Shown one piece after another: positions 41,231 to 48,235 of a DNA stretch of 64,000 nt. The notes below the pieces were generated by a model. The model saw only the letters and a list, made by a program, of their open reading frames with translations, did no database searches and was not told the DNA's origin. Source of the DNA: Chrysogorgia sp. JL179-B06 (taxonomy: Eukaryota; Cnidaria; Anthozoa; Scleralcyonacea; Chrysogorgiidae); NCBI GenBank assembly GCA_035772405.1, contig JAYKKM010000308.1, forward strand, positions 908,501 to 972,500. Direction: 5' to 3'. Within the stretch, counting starts at the first letter, position 1, and every line of letters starts with the position of its first letter. Position numbers and translations under genes: made by a program.

Positions 41231-41410
41231 TTAACACCGTATCTTCTTTAACAACCATCTCTTTAATCTACAACAACGTTTTTTTTGTTTTGGATCTTTC
41301 CACGGTATATAATTCGCACACACTTCCCCACACATATTTCCGTTAAGACATTGTCCACAGGGATATTTTGAATAGAATAATCTATTATATCGTGCATCCA
41401 CGGTTTCCAT
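41231..41410 (-). CDS. Cys-rich mini-protein 2 (59 residues)
   Basis: METVDARYNRLFYSKYPCGQ opens the frame; then CLNGNMCGEVC, and a basic end with RCCRLKRW. It matches mini-protein 1 in the first 25 residues (RYNRLFYSKYPCGQC / RFERLYYNKHPCGRC) and in having a Cys cluster. Tandem duplicates on the same strand, 87 bases apart. Confidence 0.6.
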   Translation of the reverse strand: METVDARYNRLFYSKYPCGQCLNGNMCGEVCANYIPWKDPKQKKRCCRLKRWLLKKIRC

Positions 41411-41590
41411 GATATTTTTGTAAAAACCATTTTATTACATTTTTATTTATATCCTACTAAATTTTATTTTTTTATTTTTTTTATTTTAGAATATCTGTCT
41501 TTTTTAATTTTTATATTTTTCTTTTTATATTTTTTTTTTATAAAAAATTATATATAAACGCGTTACCCCCATGGGGCACGTTATTTGTGA

Positions 41591-42019
41591 ATGATGTCGA
41601 ATTCACATGTACAGTATCGTGATTGTGATGAACATAACGGTAGAAGTTTTCAAAGAATAATTGCTGATGACTTTAACCCCTACAAAATTGAAGATGAAAG
41701 TAACTATTATCCAAGTCGTTTTCTAGCCAAAGAATTACACCACTTTACCTATGTTGTAAAGAAATGTCAACCTACGGTATTATGCGAATGTATTGAAGAT
41801 ATACCCTATGAAGATATACCCTCAACGCCTCAAACATATTACCTAGCTCTGGAAGTTAAAAAGAAACATGAATATGAAAATGATGAATGGAATTGTTCAT
41901 GTCTGGGTGAAAACATAACAACAATTGTTGACTATGATGCTTCTGATCTTTTACAAAAAGAAATTACACTAATAATAGATTCTAATAATTTCATGAAAGC
42001 TGTAGCATATACTCAATAA
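41591..42019 (+). CDS. 'Y-V-C' family protein (142 residues)
   Basis: TATA box TATATATAAA at 41,549, ATG 41,591 (a second Met follows directly). An upstream mini-frame starts at about 41,571. Family core: RFLAKELHHFTYVVKKCQP, then TYYLALEVKKK, and a C-terminal DLLQKEITLI like the LLYKTIKLI of the next gene. Acidic N terminus. The stop TAA is part of an AATAAA signal (CAATAAAA). Function unknown. Confidence 0.65.
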   Translation: MMSNSHVQYRDCDEHNGRSFQRIIADDFNPYKIEDESNYYPSRFLAKELHHFTYVVKKCQPTVLCECIEDIPYEDIPSTPQTYYLALEVKKKHEYENDEWNCSCLGENITTIVDYDASDLLQKEITLIIDSNNFMKAVAYTQ

Positions 42020-42101
42020 AAACTTTTTTTTTAAAAAATTCGTGTTTTTTATTTATTATATATATAAGATTACATATTTGATTTAATCATAGTGATATCA
42101 G

Positions 42102-42449
42102 ATGAATCAAGAACAAGATCTCGTGACCTGTGTCAATTATAGGGGTGTAGCATATTATGACTATACTCCTCGTTATTATTCATGTCATTTTCTTCAAAAA
42201 CATTTTCCTAACTATACGTATTTGGTAGAGGATTGTAAACCTGCTATACTATGTAAAGAATGTAACCCTCCATTTTGTTCTCCACCTCAAGTCTACGAAC
42301 TAACTCTGAAAATTATTAAACAGGGGTTACTTGAAGAGAAGGAAATAACCCTAAAAACAATTCTTGAAACTAAAAGTGATCATCTCTTGTATAAAACAAT
42401 TAAACTAATAAATGGTAACTCAATAATTCCACAACCAATTAATTTGTAA
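42102..42449 (+). CDS. 'Y-V-C' family protein (115 residues)
   Basis: TATATATAAG at about 42,057, ATG 42,102. Core: CHFLQKHFPNYTYLVEDC, followed by KPAILCKEC, VYELTLKIIKQG and HLLYKTIKLING. The nearest paralog is 43,516-43,917. AATAAA at about 42,470. Function unknown. Confidence 0.65.
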   Translation: MNQEQDLVTCVNYRGVAYYDYTPRYYSCHFLQKHFPNYTYLVEDCKPAILCKECNPPFCSPPQVYELTLKIIKQGLLEEKEITLKTILETKSDHLLYKTIKLINGNSIIPQPINL

Positions 42450-42514
42450 ACATATTTATTTTTCTTGTAATAAAATTTTGTTTCTAACTTTCAAGGTTTT
42501 TTATTTTAAAAACA

Positions 42515-42883
42515 TTACAAAGATAAATATATTTGTTTCCCTCTACCCCTATGGTTAATGAAATTGTAGGGTTTAATGTTTAATATAGGTGTTTGAGTTT
42601 TTGCTAATTTTACATTATTATTATTAATATTTATATATTTTCCCTTCAATGATGATAAGAGGTTCTGTAAATTTTCCTTCGGAGCTCTAAACGAGTCTAC
42701 TATCAACAATTTGAAATATCGAGGTCCTTGCCAATCTTTCAGATATAAATAATATCCATATCTTAACAACGAGGGTTCCACAGGTTCATAATTTACTAAT
42801 TGTATGGGTTGAGCATGATAATAAAATGTAAGATAATCATGAGATTCACATTCTCCAAAATCAATCATTGAACGCAGCCACAT
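42515..42883 (-). CDS. 'GK-V-N' family protein (122 residues)
   Basis: MWLRSMIDFGECESHDYLTF opens; then YYLYLKDWQGPRYFKLLIVD and SSLKGKYININNNNVKL, the family core. Stands between plus-strand genes of the other family. Function unknown. Confidence 0.6.
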   Translation of the reverse strand: MWLRSMIDFGECESHDYLTFYYHAQPIQLVNYEPVEPSLLRYGYYLYLKDWQGPRYFKLLIVDSFRAPKENLQNLLSSLKGKYININNNNVKLAKTQTPILNIKPYNFINHRGRGKQIYLSL

Positions 42884-43005
42884 GTTTGAAAAATAATAGA
42901 AAAAATATATTTGATACCTTGTTTATATAGTTTTGCAAAAAATCTATAAAAGTAGGTTGTCAAACTATAAAATTTTCACAAAACGCTCAAAAAAATATTG
43001 TCAAG

Positions 43006-43209
43006 ATGGTATATTGCAGTTTCTGTTGTTGTGAAGTGAATTCCTTCTATCATTTTTTCATGCATTACAGATGTAAAGAATGCTTTGTAAACCATCATTA
43101 TTGTTATTCTTGTAAACAGAATTACTCACGACTTATATATAGTAAAATAGTTGATCTATGTGAATGTGATGATAGAATACAAAGATGGAAAAAAACTTAT
43201 TTGGATTAA
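43006..43209 (+). CDS. Cys/His-rich small protein (67 residues)
   Basis: MVYCSFCCCEVNSFYHFF, then HYRCKECFVNHHYCYSCK: repeated C-x2-C pairs with His, likely a double zinc knuckle. The basic C-terminal segment (RIQRWKKTYLD) follows LCECDD. The stop TAA overlaps AATAAA (43,208). Function unknown; RNA or protein binding is possible. Confidence 0.6.
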   Translation: MVYCSFCCCEVNSFYHFFMHYRCKECFVNHHYCYSCKQNYSRLIYSKIVDLCECDDRIQRWKKTYLD

Positions 43210-43235
43210 TAAAATTTTTTTTTTAAATACATCGT

Positions 43236-43385
43236 CTACCATTTCCAAAATTCATAAAACTTATGATTATAATTCGGATGATCTTTTTTCCATCCTCCTT
43301 TTTGAATTTTTTTAGAACGTCGTCGTTTTCGTATTCGTTTTTTAAATTTCGCTTTTCTTATACATCTCCTACTCCTACACTTCAT
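43236..43385 (-). CDS. Arginine-rich mini-protein (49 residues)
   Basis: MKCRSRRCIRKAKFKKRIRK begins the frame; after RRRSKKIQKGGWKKD it ends in aromatic NYNHKFYEFWKW. Over 40% Lys/Arg. Protamine-like or core-peptide-like; similar in kind to 32,850-33,134 (the KGG motif) but not clearly homologous. The plus-strand frame over the same bases is its shadow. Confidence 0.5.
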   Translation of the reverse strand: MKCRSRRCIRKAKFKKRIRKRRRSKKIQKGGWKKDHPNYNHKFYEFWKW

Positions 43386-43515
43386 TTTTTTATGTTAACT
43401 GAAATACGACAAGCAATGGTTTTAAAAAAAAAAAGAAAAACCATCTATTTATACTGTTCTGTTTTTGATTTTTTTTTAATATCTTTTCTGAGACATATAT
43501 ATAATATTATATAAG

Positions 43516-43917
43516 ATGTTTAAACTAAAAAACTTTATCATTACTGAAACAATGTCGGTATTACATTATGTTAGTATATGTAGGAAAAGTATAACTTTTT
43601 TTGACTGCTCCAAAGATACTGTTCAGTGCTATTTATCATATGAATCTCTTCTTAAAGAATATCCTGAATATATATATTTTGTAGAGGATTGCAAACCTGT
43701 TACAATAATTAAAACAAAACAATGTTCTGTAATAAAAAAAAATGGTGTGGAACAACATCCGTATGAAGTAACCCTGAAAGTTATCAATCATGGAGAATCT
43801 GGAAAAACAATAAAAATATTATCAGAGGAAGATCTTCCTCATCTTTTACATAAAAATGTTAAGTTTATAAAAACTGACAAAGACATAATAACTCTTTCTC
43901 TTGTTATTTTTTATTAA
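43516..43917 (+). CDS. 'Y-V-C' family protein (133 or 121 residues)
   Basis: TATATATAATATTATATAAG ends at 43,514, so transcription probably begins after the first ATG (43,516). The second ATG, 43,552 (MSVLHYVSICRKS), may be used. Core LLKEYPEYIYFVEDC with KPV, then YEVTLKVINHG and LPHLLHKNVKFI. Closest to the 42,102 gene. Function unknown. Confidence 0.65.
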   Translation: MFKLKNFIITETMSVLHYVSICRKSITFFDCSKDTVQCYLSYESLLKEYPEYIYFVEDCKPVTIIKTKQCSVIKKNGVEQHPYEVTLKVINHGESGKTIKILSEEDLPHLLHKNVKFIKTDKDIITLSLVIFY

Positions 43918-43981
43918 ATGTTATTTTTTATTACATGAATTTCTTTCTTTACTGTAAAAGTTTTTTTGTTTTTTGTTTTTG

Positions 43982-44383
43982 TCAATGCTGGTTCTTATAA
44001 TAAGCTAATTTATAGATTCTTTCACTATCCCATAATTTTCCCATTTTACCATGACGTTTTCCATATCGATATAACGTGGACGGATCATATAGTCTACCTT
44101 TAAAATGGTAGAAATCATCAGCATAAGAACGAAGGATTTCTCCCCCATATGGAAGCCAATCAAAAATATCACCTCTTGCTTCTTTGAGATAAACAACCCC
44201 TTGAAGAAATCCAATTTCTTTATCTTTTACAATTTCACGACTACATTCAAAAAACGATATTTCATTTAATTTAAGACAATTCTGTGGAGTGTGAATTAAT
44301 TTCGCTGCCTCTATCATTTTTTCAGCATTTTCTTGATTACGCATTTGAAATGACCTAATCTTTCGCGAGGGTATATACCCCAT
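43982..44383 (-). CDS. Conserved-looking hypothetical protein (133 residues)
   Basis: First ATG 44,383 (MGYIPSRKIRSFQMRNQENA). A helical N-terminal half; the middle GFLQGVVYLKEARGD then FDWLPYGGEILRSYADDFYH; a Tyr/Lys-rich end. No paralog in the window and no family that I recognise. Confidence 0.55.
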   Translation of the reverse strand: MGYIPSRKIRSFQMRNQENAEKMIEAAKLIHTPQNCLKLNEISFFECSREIVKDKEIGFLQGVVYLKEARGDIFDWLPYGGEILRSYADDFYHFKGRLYDPSTLYRYGKRHGKMGKLWDSERIYKLAYYKNQH

Positions 44384-44552
44384 CTTCAACAAAATAACTG
44401 ACCATTTTTTTTATGATATCGTTTTTTATACCCTAGGTTTTTTACAAATGAAAAAACATTTTTCTCAAAAAACTTTCATATAAATAAGCTGAAACTTTTC
44501 TTTTTCATTTATACGTAAAACATTGTCCCTCTAAACTTAGTTTAAGAAAAAA

Positions 44553-45008
44553 ATGGCTACGAAAGAAGAAATAACGAATGAAGCTGGAGAACCCATACCC
44601 CTGAATGGTTCCACTCTCATATGGGATTACGGCGATAAAGGAGAAGGATACGCGCACGGTGTACGTGTACGGGCTACGGATACGTATACGTCGAAAGTGT
44701 TTAATTTCGAAGACTTTAAACCCTTCAAACCTATTCACGATGATTCTGATAGTGATGATAGTTTGAAAACATTTCGGGGTAGTGATGATGATGAAGAAGT
44801 AAAGGAGAAAGTATTTAATAGAAAGATGTTAAGCAATATTAAAAAAAATGTATATACCCGCTGTGATATTAATTCTCTTCGACAGAATTTTCCAAATCAA
44901 AAATATATTTTACGACACTGTATATACTTTCCCTCGGGTAAGCTATCCCGGTATAAATTATATTTAGAAGTGGTAGATGGGGAATTCTTTATCCGCATAA
45001 ATATCTAA
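44553..45008 (+). CDS. 'Y-V-C' family protein with acidic middle (151 residues)
   Basis: MATKEEITNEAGEPIPLNGS opens; then a region of Asp/Ser/Glu (DDSDSDDSLKTF, GSDDDEEVKEK, residues about 65-90). The C-terminal third has the family core RQNFPNQKYILRHCIYFP and YKLYLEVVDG. The N-terminal 90 residues are unique among the paralogs, so this is probably a fusion. AATAAA follows at about 45,072. Confidence 0.6.
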   Translation: MATKEEITNEAGEPIPLNGSTLIWDYGDKGEGYAHGVRVRATDTYTSKVFNFEDFKPFKPIHDDSDSDDSLKTFRGSDDDEEVKEKVFNRKMLSNIKKNVYTRCDINSLRQNFPNQKYILRHCIYFPSGKLSRYKLYLEVVDGEFFIRINI

Positions 45009-45234
45009 CAACAATTATGATAACTGATGATTCCATACTTAGTTCTATTAATAAAGAAATGTATTTAGATTAAATAAAAACAATAAAAAGTTTTGTTTTT
45101 TCAAAAAAAAGTTATTTTATTGTGTGTTAAAGTACATTTTATTTTTTTTTTAAAAATATTTATTTGAAAAACACCAAATAATTTTTGGAGATATTTCCCT
45201 CTACAAATTTTATCTTTTTTTAAAATACCGTAAC
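45009..45234. other. AT-rich non-coding stretch before the right inverted repeat
   Basis: Poly-A/T-rich, with AATAAA near 45,072. No gene seen. Confidence 0.6.
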
Positions 45235-45814
45235 TAAAGAATATCAGTCATTCGGCCATAAGATGGCGTCGAGGTAAGGGCTCCATGGCGGAAATTTCTT
45301 TGATTAATTCAATAAACCCAAATTTGATTATTTTTATTTCAACATCTTACAACTCTTCCAATAAAAATAATATGGACGTTTTTTTGGATGGTAAAGTATA
45401 AATCACATCGGGTGAGGTATGATGGTCGTTTATAAAGTTTTTTTTTGAATTTTAAATATCTATCTCATGAAATTGACTACGATCACCTTGATTGACCTTC
45501 CTCTCTCTCTCTGGTCGTCAAACTCAAGGATAAACCAAAAACTGGTCGTACAACAACACCAGGTTTCATGAGATAAATATATACAAATTCACAAAAAACC
45601 TCTTGTATACGACCAGGTGCATATCCCCCCTGATTTGATGGCTGGTCGTTCTTAACAGGGTGACCACACCTTAAAAAGCTTCAACCCCCCTGGAAATACG
45701 GGATTGGACTGTGCTCTGATTGGTCAATTCAAATCATTCTTGATTCTGATTGGCTTAGAGCTCGGTTCCAATCCCAAACACATTGATATATATATATATA
45801 TATAAATGACTACT
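45235..45814. repeat. Right terminal inverted repeat of copy B
   Basis: Reverse complement of the left repeat, from ATATCAGTCATTCGGCCAT at the inner edge to ATGACTACT at the end. It lacks the foldback present in the left repeat. A segment near 45,450-45,590 also differs from the left arm, with TCATGAGATA / TATCTCATGA repeated in both orientations. Confidence 0.9.
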
Positions 45815-46043
45815 TAGCTCTAATCAATTGTTTATTGATCCTGAGCAAAATTTCTTTAACGATGATAAACGTTTTGTAGATTTATCTTATAATTTACCTG
45901 CTGACGAAGATTTTATATTGATTCAAAACATTCAATTTATAGATGATCATTTTTTTTATAAATATGGTATTAAAACGGGTGAAGCTGATAAACCCTATAC
46001 TGAATACGATATTTCTATTGTTTATTCCGATGGATATACGTAG
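45815..46043 (+). pseudogene. 3' part of the copy A gene split by copy B
   Basis: Continues the gene broken at 23,046: LFIDPEQNFFNDDKRFVDL ... to a normal stop at 46,043, matching B 31,963-32,186. Confidence 0.8.
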
Positions 46044-46091
46044 ATATGTCTATATATAAAGATCATTTTTCAAGATGTGTGTGTAAGTGTC

Positions 46092-46685
46092 ATGGCTATT
46101 TTTCAGAGAGTACTAAATCAAGAGGGATATAAGATTTATCACGATTTAACACAATATAGTTATTTGGAATCCGTTTTTTTTTGGCAATTAGTAGGAAGTG
46201 TGGAAATTGAAAAATCAAGATATCATCTACTAATATCTATAGCTGATTATGAAGCATATTTGCGGTATCAATTTATACTGGAAGTAGAATGTTCAAAAAA
46301 TCCCCAGATGTATATTATACATCAAGAGAATCGCGAAATTGCAGAAGAATGTTATGAATTTCTTCGTAAAATATGTGAAGCATGGAATGATGACCGACTC
46401 CCACGTATCAACGACAAAGGAATTGGAGAATATTTAAAGATAATAGATTATGATAGAAAACATTGTTTTACTTATGAGTGCTTTAGGAGTATTATAGCAT
46501 TATATCATGATTTTTTTGTTTATAATAAAACTATAAAATACACTTGTAAAAAATGTAAAGGGGAATGCGAATGTAATGTGGATTACCCTAATTTCATCAG
46601 TGTAAATTTTAATGAAATAAGAGCTTATAATGTAGAAAAATATTCAATGAACAATATCCTCTTATGTAACGAAATAATACAATGA
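46092..46685 (+). CDS. Cys-cluster hypothetical protein, copy A of the 32,238 gene
   Basis: ATG 46,092 (MAIFQRVLNQEGYKI), 197 residues, intact. Differs from B at scattered residues (for example LESVFFWQLVGSVEIEKS) and by one added codon, and keeps the TCKKCKGECECN cluster. One of the few intact genes of copy A. Confidence 0.7.
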   Translation: MAIFQRVLNQEGYKIYHDLTQYSYLESVFFWQLVGSVEIEKSRYHLLISIADYEAYLRYQFILEVECSKNPQMYIIHQENREIAEECYEFLRKICEAWNDDRLPRINDKGIGEYLKIIDYDRKHCFTYECFRSIIALYHDFFVYNKTIKYTCKKCKGECECNVDYPNFISVNFNEIRAYNVEKYSMNNILLCNEIIQ

Positions 46686-46699
46686 ATGTATTTTTTTTA

Positions 46700-46949
46700 T
46701 TTTAAAATTAATACATTAAAATCTTTTCAAGATTGTTTCTGGGTCTATGATATACAATTCCTCCTTTTTGAAAATGACCTTTGATTTTTTTCGTTCCTTG
46801 TTTTTTAAAATCTTTTATAAAAAGTTTGCTGTATTTATTGATTGTTTTATTTCCTCCACGTTGCCTTTTTTTCCCTTTAAAAATACCCCCACGTTGCTTT
46901 TTTTCCCCTTAAAATCACCACCCCGTAACTCTCTTATTCTTCCTACCAT
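46700..46949 (-). pseudogene. Basic GKKRQRGG protein, copy A (frameshifted)
   Basis: ATG 46,949 (MVGRIRELRGG). The frame shifts in the A-run of the first repeat unit (one A or G short relative to B) and also lacks about 36 bases relative to B near 46,800. Confidence 0.5.
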
Positions 46950-46951
46950 TG

Positions 46952-47504
46952 TTATGAAGGTTGTTTTCTCTTCCAATAGTTATCACCATAGTCTGCAAAA
47001 ATTTCTTCATGTGCTTTTATATGTTTTATACTTTCTAAATGCATTTTTTTATTATTTGGATCGTAAACAAAATCGGAATTATTTTTATATATAGAACCGG
47101 GTTTCCCATTATTCGCATAACGTGCTGCTGAGTGAGTTGTCAAATAAGCATCGATACAAGTGTTTGCATCGTTACAAATACTATATACAGCATTATTGTT
47201 TTTACCATATTTACGATCCAATTTGGCTTGTGTTGTTTTTTGACCCGTGTAACAAGAAATATTACGATCGGGTTTAAAAGGTTTTTTCCAAGCAAATAAT
47301 CCTTCACCAGCATTGGGGATATTCGATTTCTTGATACGTAAGTTATTTTGTTTTGCTAAATAAATCCAACATTTTTTTGTTTTTGCTGTTCGTTTACGAC
47401 ATCTTATTTTTTTTAAGGTTTTACTTCTGCATTGAAGAACGTGACGTATATTTTGAGATTTATCATTGCGTCTTTTTTTTTCGAGGTAACTTAATTCTTA
47501 CCAT
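46952..47504 (-). pseudogene. SET-domain protein, copy A (N-terminal frameshift)
   Basis: The start MVRIKLPRKK is kept, but an extra base in the A-run at about 47,470-47,482 shifts the frame. After that the SET domain is open to the end, with all the motifs seen in B (AGEGLFAWKKP, AARYANNGK, EEIFADYGDNYW). Replacement of YTGE by YTGQ changes one motif residue. Confidence 0.7.
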
Positions 47505-47824
47505 TTTTTTTTAAATATAGTTTTTATTCCTAAATAATCATTATTTTTTTCATGTGTCTGAATAAATTTTACCAAACATTCTACTTTATAGATAATATCT
47601 TCGGGACAGTTATATATTTCCTTTTTTAATTCTGTTATTCTTTGTTTTAAAATCTTTGATGAAATAGGTATTATCTTTTCTTTATCTTCTGTAAAATTTA
47701 GTAAACATTCCTTTAAAAGATACGGAGTAAATAATATTAAAGGATCATTATCTTGAATTTCATATCCGATATAAGGTAAATTAGACGTTTTTAAATAAAT
47801 TTCAATATAAACAATTTCACTCAT
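47498..47824 (-). CDS. Copy A of the 33,694 hypothetical gene
   Basis: 108 residues, intact. Differs from B at few residues and has a four-residue longer end that overlaps the SET start codon. Confidence 0.6.
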   Translation of the reverse strand: MSEIVYIEIYLKTSNLPYIGYEIQDNDPLILFTPYLLKECLLNFTEDKEKIIPISSKILKQRITELKKEIYNCPEDIIYKVECLVKFIQTHEKNNDYLGIKTIFKKKW

Positions 47825-47864
47825 ATTTTTTTTACTCTCTTTTTTTTGTTTTAGTTTTTTTTAA

Positions 47865-48032
47865 ATGGGTTCTTTATTATCAAAAAAAATCCCTCCTATA
47901 GTTACGTTGACATGTATTAATATACAGGATTCATACGATGTTACTATTGATCGTGTTGATGGTGAAGACGAAAACATAAATAAAAATAAAAGTGCATGTT
48001 TTTCTTGTTTTAGAAAAAAAAAAGATGAATGA
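47865..48032 (+). CDS. Myristoylation-type mini-protein, copy A
   Basis: 55 residues, MGSLLSKKIPPI ... ACFSCFRKKKDE. The lipid signal and Cys/basic tail are kept; one Glu codon fewer than B. Confidence 0.6.
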   Translation: MGSLLSKKIPPIVTLTCINIQDSYDVTIDRVDGEDENINKNKSACFSCFRKKKDE

Positions 48033-48235
48033 TGATCAGAAAAAATTAAAATATAGTCAAAAAGATATAGATAAAATTGTAAGTTTATTTAATAAGAAAA
48101 AAGAAAGTAAGAAAAATGAAAAAAAAGACGATTATTTTTCTGTTAATCATATAGAAACTATTAGTAGAAAAAAATTTAAAGTCACTGAACAACATTTTTC
48201 ATTGAATGTTTCACGGGAAAAAAAAGGTTAATTTT
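48025..48235 (+). pseudogene. Lys-rich protein, copy A, cut by satellite DNA
   Basis: Matches B 34,213 up to the NVSREK region. An A-run indel then changes the frame, and at 48,235 the sequence turns into satellite (ATTTTAT then CCAAAATATGCTG). Confidence 0.7.

Larger units (their letters stand above)
23047..45814. mobile_element. Large virus-like PolB element, copy B (complete, about 22.8 kb)
   Basis: Bounded by inverted repeats that begin AGTAGTCAT and end ATGACTACT, flanked by a 5-6-bp duplication and inserted in a gene of its own older relative. It encodes about 30 small genes on both strands, including a protein-primed-type family-B DNA polymerase, a P-loop ATPase fragment, a SET protein, a nuclease-like protein and an H3-tail mimic. 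No capsid protein, capsid protease or integrase is recognisable. The size, 5'-AG ends and polymerase resemble Polintons/Mavericks; the remaining gene set does not. Confidence 0.85.
9239..48235. mobile_element. Large virus-like PolB element, copy A (old, interrupted, truncated)
   Basis: Four blocks (9,239-16,224; 17,389-17,669; 21,618-23,046; 45,815-48,235) align in order and orientation with copy B from 23,047 to about 34,440. The gaps are three insertions: a Helentron-like element, a CACTA-like element and copy B itself. The left end begins AGTAGT, as in B. The right half, which in B holds the polymerase and the family clusters, is missing: the sequence switches to satellite DNA inside a gene at 48,235. 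Most A genes carry frameshifts or stops that B lacks. Confidence 0.85.

Noticed and set aside
23047..45814. Calling copy B a standard Polinton/Maverick
   Set aside because: I can see only the polymerase and an ATPase fragment; integrase, protease and capsid genes are not recognisable, and the target duplication may be 5 bp.
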